64,000 nucleotides of DNA from Arundinibacter roseus (GCF_004348825.1 NZ_SMJU01000006.1:186001-250000), one strand, 5' to 3'. Positions 7,177-16,880 are shown, numbered from the stretch's first letter. Program-made: numbers and translations. The notes: generated by a model not told the origin, from the sequence alone.

Positions 7177-9012
7177 TCAGCTCTGCGTGTACAGGCAGGC
7201 AGAATAAGGCGGCAGGCCTAGACTTGCAAACTGCGGTTTTTGATCGCGGGAACCTTCCGCTGTATGTACAGAACCGATCATTTTATCAGTAAATTCTGCA
7301 TCATAACCTTTCCAATCGCTATTGAAACGGGCATGCCACTCGCCGGGATGTGGAAAACCAACTTCGTAATGATCGTACGCCTGCGCTGAAAAATTGAGCG
7401 CAACCACCACATCGTCGCCAGGGCCACCTTCTTTCCACCGATGATAAATCAGAATCTTTTTCTCCTCATCTATCCGCAAAATTTCCACATGCTGCCCCAT
7501 GAGCCCAGCTGTATTTCCATCAAAATTGCGACGCAGCCGAATCAGATCCCGGTGCAGATTGACAAAACCGCTGAACTTGTCCAACCGGCTCCAATCCAAC
7601 GGATCCGTATCCGAAAACCATTTATCTTCCAGCGAAGGTTGCCCCTGAAAAATCATAGGAATGCCGGGAGTCGTCAGGACAAGAGCCATGCCGAGTGCAG
7701 CCCTTTTTTTGGAATAATAGTTATTGACATCGTCAAATGCGATTTCTTCGGCAACCCTCGCCTTCCCATTTGCTACTTCATCGTGAGACTCCGTGTACAC
7801 GATCCGCTCAAAAGCATCTGAATTATAGCGATGCAAAACCGCCTCAGCAACGGCAGTCATGCTACGGTCCTGATCGTGGGCAGTAATAATTGCTTCGCGT
7901 ACCGGATGCACAAACTCAGCGTCCCACTGTGCGCCATATCCCCAGCCACCATTGCTGATTTTTTCAGTAATGGCTTCCAGCGAATGCATGTCTTCGGCAA
8001 TCGTCAATTTGTGAGGGTATTTCTCCCGAATCTCACCGTTGATCCACTGAATCAGGTCCTTGCCTTCCGGAATATCATTTCCGGGATTACCATCGGCCTT
8101 TACGTTCCGAATATAAGGTACCATGTCCATGCGGAGTCCATCCACACGATATTCCTCAATCCACATCATCGCATTGTCCCGAATGTAGCGCCGCACCTCT
8201 TCGCGGCCAAAGTCCGGTCGGGTATTTCCCCAGGGAGTTTCTGAACGCCAGTCGTTATAAAAATAAATGCCGCCACCGTCATTTTCAGACCAGCCGTCAA
8301 ACTGCCAGAGATCCATGTCTGAGGGGCCAAAATGATTATAAACCACATCCAGAATCACGGCAATACCATGCGCATGTGCTGCTTTAACGAAGGCCTTGAA
8401 GCCATCAGGCCCGCCGTAATCTGACTCAATAGAAAACGGAAAAGCGGGATTGTAACCCCAGGAGGTTGAACCTGGAAATTCAAATACAGGCATTAATTCA
8501 ATGGCATTGATACCGAGTTCCTGCAAATAGGGAAGTTTATCAATCGCTGAATAAAAATTCCCCGTAGGTTCATTTTCACGAACATGAAAAGTACCTACGT
8601 GCATCTCATAAATTACGAGCTCGTTCCAGGAAGGCATCACATAATCATCATCTTCCCAATCAAAAGCCGATTGATCATAAATAACACCGTTGCCGATTGA
8701 ATTGGTGAGTTTTAGTGCATATGGATCATTTTTGTATAGATCACCCGAGGGAGTTTTAAGTAAAAACTTATACTCATCGCCTGGTTTTGCTTCATCTACC
8801 TGCCCGGCCCAATAGCCTCCGCCTTCCGACATCAAGAGATGCTTATCGGTATCCCAATTTGAAAAACTTCCAATAACCTGCACTGATTTGGCATGAGGTG
8901 CCCACACTCTGAAAAAAACACCTGACGAATGTGGAAGCGCTCCCATACCGGGAATTGAAATTTGATGGTCTTTTTCCTTTTTTTTACTGGTACTAATAGT
9001 CGTTGAAGCCAT
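7177..9012 (-). CDS. GH13 alpha-glucan enzyme, branching-enzyme-like (CBM48 + alpha-amylase domain)
   Basis: I use the ATG at 9012 (611 residues), because the 18 extra residues of the longer frame (to 9066) are unlike the family. Residues about 26-115 form a CBM48/E-set domain (VFFRVWAPHAKSVQVIG). The (beta/alpha)8 barrel follows, with DVVYNH at 222-227, the nucleophile D296 in GLRMD, the acid/base E340 in IAED and the transition-state D411 in SHDE. All catalytic residues are present. The order fits 1,4-alpha-glucan branching enzymes or malto-oligosyl hydrolases of the same clan; the exact activity cannot be settled by eye. No glycogen synthase or phosphorylase is nearby, so it acts from a separate locus on glycogen-type glucan. 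Confidence 0.82.
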   Translation of the reverse strand: MASTTISTSKKKEKDHQISIPGMGALPHSSGVFFRVWAPHAKSVQVIGSFSNWDTDKHLLMSEGGGYWAGQVDEAKPGDEYKFLLKTPSGDLYKNDPYALKLTNSIGNGVIYDQSAFDWEDDDYVMPSWNELVIYEMHVGTFHVRENEPTGNFYSAIDKLPYLQELGINAIELMPVFEFPGSTSWGYNPAFPFSIESDYGGPDGFKAFVKAAHAHGIAVILDVVYNHFGPSDMDLWQFDGWSENDGGGIYFYNDWRSETPWGNTRPDFGREEVRRYIRDNAMMWIEEYRVDGLRMDMVPYIRNVKADGNPGNDIPEGKDLIQWINGEIREKYPHKLTIAEDMHSLEAITEKISNGGWGYGAQWDAEFVHPVREAIITAHDQDRSMTAVAEAVLHRYNSDAFERIVYTESHDEVANGKARVAEEIAFDDVNNYYSKKRAALGMALVLTTPGIPMIFQGQPSLEDKWFSDTDPLDWSRLDKFSGFVNLHRDLIRLRRNFDGNTAGLMGQHVEILRIDEEKKILIYHRWKEGGPGDDVVVALNFSAQAYDHYEVGFPHPGEWHARFNSDWKGYDAEFTDKMIGSVHTAEGSRDQKPQFASLGLPPYSACLYTQS

Positions 9013-9118
9013 ATATAACTTAGTGGTTTTTTTAATGGTTAAATACGTTATTTTAAAACGAAGCAAGGGACGATCCGCAGACCCTCCCTTTCTTTATGGT
9101 TTTTGTACTATTGCTTTA

Positions 9119-9583
9119 TTAATCGGCATGCGCATGTAAAACCGCAATGCGATTTTTGGCCGCACGCAATTCTTCCAATTGATTGGTAAGCACAGCATAC
9201 AGAGCATCCGGGATGCGAACATCATCGTCGTCAAATTTCAGCGCGTCCTCATACGATCCGACGATTGTCTGCTCACCAAATTCGCAGGAACTGAGCACTG
9301 TTTCGCGGTCTTTCCCGGTTACGGCAGCTTTCAAATCCATCCATGCTTTGTGGATATCGCCCAAAAATGTATTATCAGAAGGCAATTCGCCGCCATATTT
9401 TACAATCTCAGCATTCAGATCTGCCCGAAACTGCCGGCTTTGCTGTGCATAAAAACTAAATAGTGCCAGCAAATCTGCATCTGTGGTGTCGTCCTTAGCA
9501 CGCTCATACCCCTCAATTCTGTCATAGTGCAGCTTTATAAGCCGCTTCAACACGCTTTGCGCTTTCTCCATTGTATTTTTCAT
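9119..9583 (-). CDS. PA2169 family four-helix-bundle protein (DUF2383)
   Basis: This is a 154-residue all-helical protein. It matches the PA2169/DUF2383 family in its first helix (LKRLIKLHYDRIEGYERA), in the SRQFRADL segment and in the GEQTIVGSYEDAL segment. The fold resembles ferritin-like bundles, but I see no clear pair of ExxH iron ligands, so an iron role is not claimed. It is often found with stress-induced genes. It lies upstream of the GH13 gene on the same strand (107 bases to the chosen GH13 start), so cotranscription is possible. Confidence 0.85.
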   Translation of the reverse strand: MKNTMEKAQSVLKRLIKLHYDRIEGYERAKDDTTDADLLALFSFYAQQSRQFRADLNAEIVKYGGELPSDNTFLGDIHKAWMDLKAAVTGKDRETVLSSCEFGEQTIVGSYEDALKFDDDDVRIPDALYAVLTNQLEELRAAKNRIAVLHAHAD

Positions 9584-9797
9584 GATAAGGATTTATTTAT
9601 TGATGAATTATTTTTTCAGGGAAAATAAAAAAGCCTTACCAAATCGCTTTTGACATTATTTGGGGAATAGCCCGGCTAATTTATACCTTATGGGAAAGTG
9701 AATTGAGCACAATTTTCTACAAGATTTGATGTGCAAGGCTATACGTTATAGTCTCTTTAAAGTACAGCTGATTCTACTTTCCAGGGTATAAATCAAA

Positions 9798-9831
9798 AAA
9801 GTCACCTTCGTAACTAACCGAAGATGACTTT
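9798..9831 (-). terminator. Rho-independent terminator after ctlX
   Basis: A 13-base stem with one mismatch (AAAGTCACCTTCG at 9798-9810, CGAAGATGACTTT at 9819-9831) and an 8-base loop is followed on the minus strand by a run of T. It lies 31 bases beyond the end of ctlX. Confidence 0.8.
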
Positions 9832-9861
9832 AAAAAAAATAACGTAAGGTCTCTTTTTGTT

Positions 9862-10818
9862 CTATTTCAAAGGCAAATGAATTTCAGCCATCATGCAGCG
9901 GGCCGAGCCACCACCATTTCCTTCAATTACTGACAAATCAGCGTGAACCAATGCGGCATAATCGTCCAGAGCATCCCGCTGCTGTTCAGTTAAAGCATGA
10001 AATGCTCTTGACGACATCATGAGCACTTTTGTCTCTTTTTGGGTACGAACCAGCAGCATGTTCCCGGCAAAAGCGGCCATTTGATCCAGTGTAATTTCAA
10101 CAATATACTTTCCAGTTTCTTCCAAAACTGACCGCACCAGATTTCTTTCATCGGGATTTTTTATGGCTTCCAGGCATATCACTGCAAACACGTCGCCCAC
10201 ACACATGAGTACATTTGTATGGTAAATAGGTACGTTCCTGCTGTCGACGGCTTCAAACTGAACAATCTCGTAGCCCGTAGCGTCGGCAAATGCCTGCAAT
10301 ACTTCCGGGTGTGTGCGGGGCGAAAGACAGGCGTAGGCAATCTTAAACCGTCGGTCGAGCACCATACTGCCGGTGCCTTCGAGGTACTTTCCTTCCTGCT
10401 CAAAGTGTGTCAGATCAATGATTTCTTCTACATGATAGGTTTTTCGCAACTCGTCGATAATATCCATGCGACGCTCTGCCCGGCGGTTTAGAGCCATCAT
10501 GGGATACAGCACAACTTTTCCGCTTTGATGCAGCGAAATCCAGTTGTTGGGAAATATCGAGTCCGGCGTAAAGGGCTGTGGGGTATCATCAAAGACAGTG
10601 AGCTGCACACCCGTAGATGTAAGCACATGAACCATTTGTTCAAACTCCTCGGCAGCTTTTTGATGGGCTATTTCTGCCGTAGATTCGGCAAACTGTACAT
10701 CCTGAAACTCGTTGCTCCCGGCTGTTTCGTCATTAAACGTAAAGCGAACCGGACGAATCATCAGGATCCGGGAGGTCGACTGCGGCTGCACGTGCGTGGA
10801 CGTATGAATAACTCGCAT
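9862..10818 (-). CDS. ctlX: Citrulline/guanidino hydrolase CtlX-like, amidinotransferase superfamily
   Basis: The 318-residue protein has the pentein-fold signatures of CtlX (FN0238-type): PDSIFPNNW at about 85-93, an LEGTG motif with E147, the catalytic His200 (PIYHTNVL) and the catalytic Cys308 in GNGGGSARC near the C-terminus. Proteins of this group hydrolyse guanidino or ureido compounds; the name reflects a proposed role in citrulline use. It lies directly downstream of an arginine deiminase gene on the same strand (106-base gap), which supports a joint role in arginine/citrulline breakdown. Length is normal for the family. Confidence 0.83.
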   Translation of the reverse strand: MRVIHTSTHVQPQSTSRILMIRPVRFTFNDETAGSNEFQDVQFAESTAEIAHQKAAEEFEQMVHVLTSTGVQLTVFDDTPQPFTPDSIFPNNWISLHQSGKVVLYPMMALNRRAERRMDIIDELRKTYHVEEIIDLTHFEQEGKYLEGTGSMVLDRRFKIAYACLSPRTHPEVLQAFADATGYEIVQFEAVDSRNVPIYHTNVLMCVGDVFAVICLEAIKNPDERNLVRSVLEETGKYIVEITLDQMAAFAGNMLLVRTQKETKVLMMSSRAFHALTEQQRDALDDYAALVHADLSVIEGNGGGSARCMMAEIHLPLK

Positions 10819-10924
10819 AGGTAATATATATTAAAGTTGTATGGTCAGGTTTTGCTAATTTACTAGTCAGATCAATGGATTACAACTCAATCTTTATCAG
10901 ATCTTTACCAGGCTATATGTGTAT

Positions 10925-12382
10925 TTAAAGTTGCTCGCGAAAAATCGGCATGCTCATGCAGTGCGATCCGCCGCGGGCGCGCGAGAGTTCAGCCGATGGC
11001 AACATAATGAACGTATCTGTCAGAGTATCCGGGGAAAGTTCATCAGCCTCAAATTTTTGTAGCAGATCAGCCGCCTTAATGACCCGAAACCCCTGTTCCC
11101 GAAAGGCGTCGAGAGTTTTGTCATTACGGTCGTAGCCAATAACCACACCATCTTTAAGAGCCAGCAAATTGCAGGAATCAGTCCACTGTTCGCGGTCGCC
11201 AAAAGGGAATTCGTTATTTCCGGAATAAATAAACTTTACTTCCTCGCGGCATTCCAGGTCATTTCGGCTAATATCTGCCAGCAAATCTTCCAGATTTTCA
11301 ATCTCAATGGGCTTGTGTTCCAGCCCCTTAATAAACTGTAATATTTTCAGATCCTGATCAATGGCTTTGGGGGCAAAAAAATGGAGCACATCTTTTTTCC
11401 TCGAATCATCGCCCACCCGGCCCAGGGTACTGAGCAAAACCCACATATTTTTCTTAACCTGAGTAAAAATCGTGTCAATATGCATATAATCACGTTTCTT
11501 CGGGATTTTGACAATCGTGATGGTATCAACAACATTTTTCTCAAAAAGTATTTTCATGGTTTGCTGTGCAGCGTAGAGTGTCGTCCGCTCGCTGCACCCG
11601 ATCAGCAGGTGCCGGGGTGCCACCATCATTACGTCGCCGCCTTCCAGCGTTGAACGGTTATAATCGCTGTGCTTTTCGTCTTCGGGCAGCAAAAAATGCT
11701 TTTCATTATCCGGAATCTCAATGATTTTATCCCGGTAAGATTCAAAGACAGGATGGTAAAAGAAAATGTACTGCGCCAGTAAAGACTCCCTTGTGCGGGC
11801 AGTTTTCGCCGGTTTGTTGAGCAGAATGTGATCATTAATTATGATACCGATGTCGCGTGTAAATATCAGGTTGGGAAGCGGTGCAAAGAGCATCTGTTTA
11901 TTTGGAAGCGAACCTGAAATAAAGATCATGGAAAGTGTAGCCGGTTCGACGCTCTTTAATTCCTGCTGCGTACGAAAAGAACAGCGCTCAATGCCACATA
12001 TGGCTGCAATCAGCTGCGTGCGAATACCTTCATCTTCCAGAATGTAGGTGAGCATACTTTGCAGATCCATGACCTTGTCAGAATTAAAATAGCCTTCTCC
12101 GCCAGGTTTGTAGAATGCCCTCGTTGGGTCAGCATCAATAGACGCAATTTTTCCCCGAACTTTGTCAGGATCCAGAAAATAGAGCAGCAATTTTACGTAA
12201 TAATCGTATTCATCACGACGCATCGTGTCCAAATGCACAATATCTTCAAACAGCCAATCCTGCGCTTTGGATGGTACAACTTTGCCCAAACCACCGTCGG
12301 GGCTATGGATCAGCAGACGCCTGAGCCGTCCTACTTCTGACGAAACATTGATTTTTTCTGAGGTATTATCCAGGTTTATCAT
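10925..12382 (-). CDS. Arginine deiminase family protein
   Basis: At 485 residues this is longer than classical ArcA (about 410). Deiminase motifs are in order: RRLLIHSP near the start, FTRDIG with the substrate-binding Asp, LEGGDV, HIDTIF with the catalytic His, and GGSHC with the nucleophile Cys475 near the C-terminus. The predicted reaction is arginine to citrulline plus ammonia. The extra length is a Bacteroidota feature and the substrate could differ. There is no arcB, arcC or arcD next to it; instead CtlX follows, so the product citrulline may be handled by CtlX rather than by the fermentative ADI pathway. That is inference. Confidence 0.82.
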   Translation of the reverse strand: MINLDNTSEKINVSSEVGRLRRLLIHSPDGGLGKVVPSKAQDWLFEDIVHLDTMRRDEYDYYVKLLLYFLDPDKVRGKIASIDADPTRAFYKPGGEGYFNSDKVMDLQSMLTYILEDEGIRTQLIAAICGIERCSFRTQQELKSVEPATLSMIFISGSLPNKQMLFAPLPNLIFTRDIGIIINDHILLNKPAKTARTRESLLAQYIFFYHPVFESYRDKIIEIPDNEKHFLLPEDEKHSDYNRSTLEGGDVMMVAPRHLLIGCSERTTLYAAQQTMKILFEKNVVDTITIVKIPKKRDYMHIDTIFTQVKKNMWVLLSTLGRVGDDSRKKDVLHFFAPKAIDQDLKILQFIKGLEHKPIEIENLEDLLADISRNDLECREEVKFIYSGNNEFPFGDREQWTDSCNLLALKDGVVIGYDRNDKTLDAFREQGFRVIKAADLLQKFEADELSPDTLTDTFIMLPSAELSRARGGSHCMSMPIFREQL

Positions 12383-12620
12383 AGGGTTTTTAGTTGCAAT
12401 GGATGTGTCTACAAAATAAACAGTTTTTTATTTAGGAATCAGGATAAGCGCCTGAACCACGCTACACGTAAACAAAGCGCTTTCACAGGGAACAACCGCA
12501 CGCTCATATTAGTTATAGAACATGGAACAGTTGTTTAGAAAGGTTCTAATCACAATTTCTTTTAACGGGCAAAGCTTAGTACTTTTGCGCAAATTACTAC
12601 CCATCTATTTTTAATATTTC
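12383..12620 (+). promoter_or_regulatory. Divergent promoter region, with -7 box for the suf operon
   Basis: TACTTTTG at 12580-12587 matches the Bacteroidota -7 consensus TAnnTTTG and lies 33 bases before the sufC start. A clear -33 TTG at the right distance is not present. The same 238-base gap must also drive the divergent arginine deiminase gene. I saw no IscR- or Fur-like palindrome. Confidence 0.45.
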
Positions 12621-13385
12621 ATGATGCTCAAAATTAACGACTTACGCGCCTCAATTGAAGGCAAAGAAATACTTAGAGGAATAAATCTGGAAGTTAAAGC
12701 CGGAGAAGTACACGCCATCATGGGTCCCAACGGATCAGGAAAGAGTACATTGGCTTCTGTATTGGCTGGCCGGGAAGAATACGAAGTAACAGGCGGCGAA
12801 GTACTTTTTGATGAAAAAGACCTGCTGGACCTCGCCCCCGAAGCACGGGCGGCAGAAGGCATTTTTCTGGCTTTTCAATATCCTGTTGAAATCCCAGGCG
12901 TTACCACAATCAATTTTCTCAAAACTGCGGTTAACGAAATCCGTAAATATAAAGGTCAGCCACCTCTGGACGCTGCTCAGTTTTTGAAAATGGTTCGTGA
13001 AAAGGCCAAACTTGTCAGTATGAATGATTCTCTGCTAAAAAGAGCACTCAACGAAGGATTTTCGGGTGGAGAGAAAAAAAGAAATGAGATTTTTCAAATG
13101 GCAGTTCTCGAACCCAAATTGGCCATTTTGGACGAAACAGATTCAGGACTCGATATTGATGCCCTGCGCATTGTGGCCGAAGGTGTAAACACGCTGCGCT
13201 CACCCGAGCGTGCTACAATCGTGGTTACGCACTATCAGCGCCTGCTTGATTATATAGTACCCGACTACGTTCACGTACTATACAAAGGTCGTATCGTAAA
13301 ATCGGGCACCAAAGAACTGGCTCTCGAACTGGAAGAAAAAGGCTACGACTGGATCAAAGCCGAAGTAGACGCTACAATGGCCTGA
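12621..13385 (+). CDS. sufC: Fe-S cluster assembly ATPase SufC
   Basis: The 254-residue ABC-type ATPase has Walker A GPNGSGKST at 35-43, Q-loop AFQYPVEIPG near 89-98, signature FSGGEKKR near 146-153 and Walker B with LAILDETDSGLDID near 168-181. The DETDSGLD form is typical of SufC. It drives the SufBCD scaffold in assembling Fe-S clusters in the cytosol. It is the first gene of the operon; sufB, usually beside it, is absent from the window. The start has two adjacent ATG codons (12621 or 12624). Confidence 0.96.
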   Translation: MMLKINDLRASIEGKEILRGINLEVKAGEVHAIMGPNGSGKSTLASVLAGREEYEVTGGEVLFDEKDLLDLAPEARAAEGIFLAFQYPVEIPGVTTINFLKTAVNEIRKYKGQPPLDAAQFLKMVREKAKLVSMNDSLLKRALNEGFSGGEKKRNEIFQMAVLEPKLAILDETDSGLDIDALRIVAEGVNTLRSPERATIVVTHYQRLLDYIVPDYVHVLYKGRIVKSGTKELALELEEKGYDWIKAEVDATMA

Positions 13386-13422
13386 TTTTCTTTTTTTTCT
13401 ATTTACTTTTCTCCGATTTGAC

Positions 13423-14736
13423 ATGAGTACCGAAACCATAGATCTTAAATCACAGCTTATTGCCGATTTTAATAGTCGGGAGAAAGCTATAAACGGGAAG
13501 GCTCAAACGTCCTTTCATCAAGCCAAACGCAAGGCTTTACATACATTTGAAACGCTCGGATTTCCAACTCCCCGAAACGAAGAATGGAAATACAGCAACG
13601 TCAAGAATCTGATTAGTCAGACTTATGATTTTGAGGCTGCACATGCCATTACTGCCGACTTGCTGAACGATGTCCGCATTCCAAATCTAAGCGGAAACGT
13701 ACTTTTTTTTATTAATGGAAAATACGAAGCCGGACTTTCAACGATCGTTTCTCCTGCCGAACAGCTAACTATTTTGCCGTTACAGGAAGCGGTCGAAACA
13801 CAAGCGGAGGTATTTGAGGCTCATTTTGGGACGCTTGCCGATGCTACCACCGAAGCCTTCACGGCACTCAATACGGCTTTTGCCGGCGAGGGCTTGTTTC
13901 TTCACGTTCCGGCAGGAGCAGTGGTTGAACAACCCGTGATCCTGCATTTTATTAATGATACCCGGCAGCAAAATGTCGGCACGCAGCCTCGAAATCTGTT
14001 TATCATTGAGAAAAATGCCGAACTCCTCATCACCGAAACCTTCATGACCGTTGGCGATGCGCATTCGTTTACCAACAGTGTGACCGAAATTCACATGGCG
14101 CCCGAAGCGCGTGTACAGTACTATAAGGTACAAAACGAAAGCGATCAGGCGTATCACGTCGGAACGACGCAGGTGCGGGTTTCGGACAATGGACATTTTT
14201 ATGCCGCAACAGTTTCGCTGAACGGTGGGTTTATCCGGAATAACCTCAATATTGCTCTGGACGGTGAGCATTGCGAGGCTTTTATGTACGGACTTTATTT
14301 CCCAGACGGCAAGCAACATATTGACAATCACACAATTGCTGATCACCGCAAGCCAAACTCCCAAAGCAACGAGTTGTACAAAGGGGTTTTGAGAGGCAAA
14401 TCGACGGGAGTGTTTAATGGTAAAATCTTCGTGCGTGAAGACGCTCAGAAAACCAACGCTTTTCAATCCTGCAAAAACGTGGTCCTTTCTACGGAAGCAA
14501 CGATGAATACAAAACCTCAGCTGGAAATTTTTGCGGATGATGTAAAATGTTCACACGGTACAACTACCGGACAGCTGGATGAGGAAGCGCTGTTTTACAT
14601 GCGTTCGCGGGGAATTTCAAAACCAGAAGCGCTTAGCCTGCTGATGTTTGCCTTTTGCGAGGACGTGATCAGCCAAATAAAGATCGAATCCATTCGGGAA
14701 TATCTCGAAGGAATAATTCTAAAAAAACTTTCCTGA
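13423..14736 (+). CDS. sufD: Fe-S cluster assembly protein SufD
   Basis: The 437-residue protein has an N-terminal helical part with the NEEWKYSN motif (about 52-60) shared by SufD proteins, then a long right-handed beta-helix core and a C-terminal domain ending ...EDVISQIKIESIREYLEGI. The conserved SufB/SufD core motif KCSHGTTTGQLDEEALFYM lies near 375-395 and contains the interface His. SufD pairs with SufB and SufC in the scaffold complex. The gene follows sufC by 37 bases. Its length and motif order argue for SufD rather than SufB. Confidence 0.94.
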   Translation: MSTETIDLKSQLIADFNSREKAINGKAQTSFHQAKRKALHTFETLGFPTPRNEEWKYSNVKNLISQTYDFEAAHAITADLLNDVRIPNLSGNVLFFINGKYEAGLSTIVSPAEQLTILPLQEAVETQAEVFEAHFGTLADATTEAFTALNTAFAGEGLFLHVPAGAVVEQPVILHFINDTRQQNVGTQPRNLFIIEKNAELLITETFMTVGDAHSFTNSVTEIHMAPEARVQYYKVQNESDQAYHVGTTQVRVSDNGHFYAATVSLNGGFIRNNLNIALDGEHCEAFMYGLYFPDGKQHIDNHTIADHRKPNSQSNELYKGVLRGKSTGVFNGKIFVREDAQKTNAFQSCKNVVLSTEATMNTKPQLEIFADDVKCSHGTTTGQLDEEALFYMRSRGISKPEALSLLMFAFCEDVISQIKIESIREYLEGIILKKLS

Positions 14737-14784
14737 ACCTGTTGAGAATCAGGCCGGGAATACTCCTTGAACAGGATCTGAAAC

Positions 14785-16011
14785 ATGTCAGAAAACTTGA
14801 ATATTCAACAAATCAGAGCGGACTTTCCGATTCTGAATGAAGTTATAAACGGGAAACCGCTGGTCTATTTTGACAACGCAGCTACTACCCAAAAACCCCG
14901 GCAGGTGCTCGACGCCCTGCTGGGTTATTACGAGCACAGCAACGCCAATATTCACCGCGGCATTCATCATTTGGCCGAAAAAGCCACGTCTGAATTTGAA
15001 GCCACACGGCGTCGCATTCAGGAATTTTTAAATGCCCGGCTTTCGGAGGAAATTATCTTTACCTACGGCACAACCGACAGCATAAATCTGGTGGCGCAGA
15101 CCTACGGCAGAGCATTCCTGAAAGCTGGTGATGAAGTGATTATCAGTACGATGGAACATCATTCCAATATTGTACCCTGGCAAATGGTCTGTGAAGAAAC
15201 CGGCGCCGTTCTACGGGTCATTCCCATTAATGACGAAGGGGAATTGCTTATGGACGAATACGAAAATATGCTTTCTGAGCGCACTAAATTTGTGTCAGTA
15301 GTACATGTATCCAACGCATTGGGCACCATAAATCCTGTGGCTGAGATTATCCAAAAAGCGCATGCAGTTGGTGCCAAAGTACTGATTGACGGGGCGCAGG
15401 CAACGGCACACATTGATTTGGATGTGCAGGCGCTTGATTGTGATTTTTATACATTTTCGCTTCACAAACTGTACGGCCCCACAGGCATGGGTACGTTATA
15501 TGGCAAAAAGGAATTGCTGGACGCTATGCCGCCGTATCGGGGTGGCGGAGAAATGATTAAGGAGGTTACGTTTGAAAAAACTACCTACAACGAACTTCCT
15601 TATAAGTTTGAAGCCGGTACGCCTAACATTGCGGACGTAGTGGCAGCCAAAGCCGCTTTTGATTATGTAGATACGCTTGGCAAACCACACATTGCTGCTT
15701 ACGAACACGAATTGCTCACCTATGCCACGGATGCCCTGCAAGACATTGACGGTCTGCGGATTGTGGGACAGGCAAAGCAAAAAGTAAGTGTCGTTTCCTT
15801 TGTTATGGAAGGTATTCATCATCAGGACATTGGTGTTTTACTCGATCAGCAGGGAATTGCCGTCCGTACGGGACATCATTGTACGCAGCCACTCATGCAA
15901 CGATTTGGGATTGCCGGAACCACCCGTGCCTCGTTTGCTGTTTACAACACAACCGAAGAAATCGATCGGTTGGTGCAGGGCCTGCACAAAGTTAAAAAGA
16001 TGCTGGGCTGA
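14785..16011 (+). CDS. sufS: SufS cysteine desulfurase
   Basis: This is a 408-residue PLP enzyme of aminotransferase class V. The PLP lysine is K228 (FSLHKLYGP), the HHSN motif lies at 125-128, and the persulfide Cys366 is in RTGHHCTQP, the short loop form that marks group II (SufS) rather than IscS. It takes sulfur from cysteine and passes it to SufE, encoded just downstream. It lies 48 bases after sufD, in the operon. Confidence 0.96.
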   Translation: MSENLNIQQIRADFPILNEVINGKPLVYFDNAATTQKPRQVLDALLGYYEHSNANIHRGIHHLAEKATSEFEATRRRIQEFLNARLSEEIIFTYGTTDSINLVAQTYGRAFLKAGDEVIISTMEHHSNIVPWQMVCEETGAVLRVIPINDEGELLMDEYENMLSERTKFVSVVHVSNALGTINPVAEIIQKAHAVGAKVLIDGAQATAHIDLDVQALDCDFYTFSLHKLYGPTGMGTLYGKKELLDAMPPYRGGGEMIKEVTFEKTTYNELPYKFEAGTPNIADVVAAKAAFDYVDTLGKPHIAAYEHELLTYATDALQDIDGLRIVGQAKQKVSVVSFVMEGIHHQDIGVLLDQQGIAVRTGHHCTQPLMQRFGIAGTTRASFAVYNTTEEIDRLVQGLHKVKKMLG

Positions 16012-16051
16012 GTTTCATTGCCCTTTGAGTACAATAGTTGACTAAAAAATC

Positions 16052-16474
16052 ATGCAGATAAACGAAATTCAGGACGAGTTAATCGAGGACTTTTCGCTCT
16101 TTGACGAGTGGGAAAGCAAATACGAGTACATCATTGATATGGGCAAACAGCTCGCTCCCCTGAATGAAGCGTACAAAACCGAAGAAAATATCATCAAAGG
16201 CTGTCAGTCACGTGTATGGCTGCATGCCTATATTGAAGATGACGTGTTAAAATTTGAAGCGGATAGCGATGCTATTATCGTAAAAGGGCTCGTGAGTATG
16301 CTTGTGAAAGTACTTTCAGGACATAAACCCGAAGAAATTGCTCAGGCAGATCTATACTTTATGGAGCGTATCGGCCTGCATCAACACCTGGCTCAAACCC
16401 GATCAAACGGTTTGGCGAGCATGGTTAAACAAATGAAAACCTATGGCCTTGCCTATCAAAGTATTAACCAATAG
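16052..16474 (+). CDS. sufE: SufE sulfur acceptor protein
   Basis: The 140-residue protein carries the acceptor Cys51 in IIKGCQSRVWL, the SufE hallmark, followed by the ALV/GLVSML region and the GLHQHLAQTRSNG motif near 110-122. It takes persulfide sulfur from SufS and delivers it to the scaffold. The gene lies 40 bases after sufS and 11 bases before the next gene. Confidence 0.95.
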   Translation: MQINEIQDELIEDFSLFDEWESKYEYIIDMGKQLAPLNEAYKTEENIIKGCQSRVWLHAYIEDDVLKFEADSDAIIVKGLVSMLVKVLSGHKPEEIAQADLYFMERIGLHQHLAQTRSNGLASMVKQMKTYGLAYQSINQ

Positions 16475-16485
16475 AACCTATACCT

Positions 16486-16812
16486 ATGGAAAATAGCACC
16501 CTGACCGAAGCGGAATTGAAGGAGGAAATTGTGAAGGCAATCAAGTCGGTCTACGACCCCGAAATTCCGGTGGATGTATACGAGCTTGGGCTGATTTATG
16601 ACCTCAAAATTTTCCCAATTAATAATGTATACGTTTCTATGACCCTTACATCGCCTTCGTGCCCTTCCGCTGGAAGTTTGCCGGGTGAAGTAGAACAGAA
16701 AATCCGGGAAGTACCGGGCGTCAACGATGTAAGCCTCGAACTGACCTTTGACCCGCCCTACTCTACCGAAATGATGTCAGAAGAGGCAAAGCTCGAATTA
16801 GGATTTATGTAA
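16486..16812 (+). CDS. SUF-system DUF59/MIP18 family protein (SufT-like)
   Basis: The 108-residue protein has the DUF59 core: DPEIPVDVYELGLIYDL near 24-40 and the conserved Cys59 in SPSCPSAGSLP. Members of this family act late in Fe-S protein maturation, probably handing clusters to targets. It lacks the extra N-terminal domain of longer SufT proteins. Its place 11 bases after sufE supports a role in cluster delivery. Confidence 0.92.
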   Translation: MENSTLTEAELKEEIVKAIKSVYDPEIPVDVYELGLIYDLKIFPINNVYVSMTLTSPSCPSAGSLPGEVEQKIREVPGVNDVSLELTFDPPYSTEMMSEEAKLELGFM

Positions 16813-16880
16813 TCCCCTAGTAATCCTTTATTTATACTTTATAAATTTTTCATTTTACTTCAACCTTAAACAAACATACT

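Noticed and set aside
13780-14466. 228-residue minus-strand open frame inside sufD
   Set aside because: It is antisense to a gene with clear SufD motifs, so a shadow frame.
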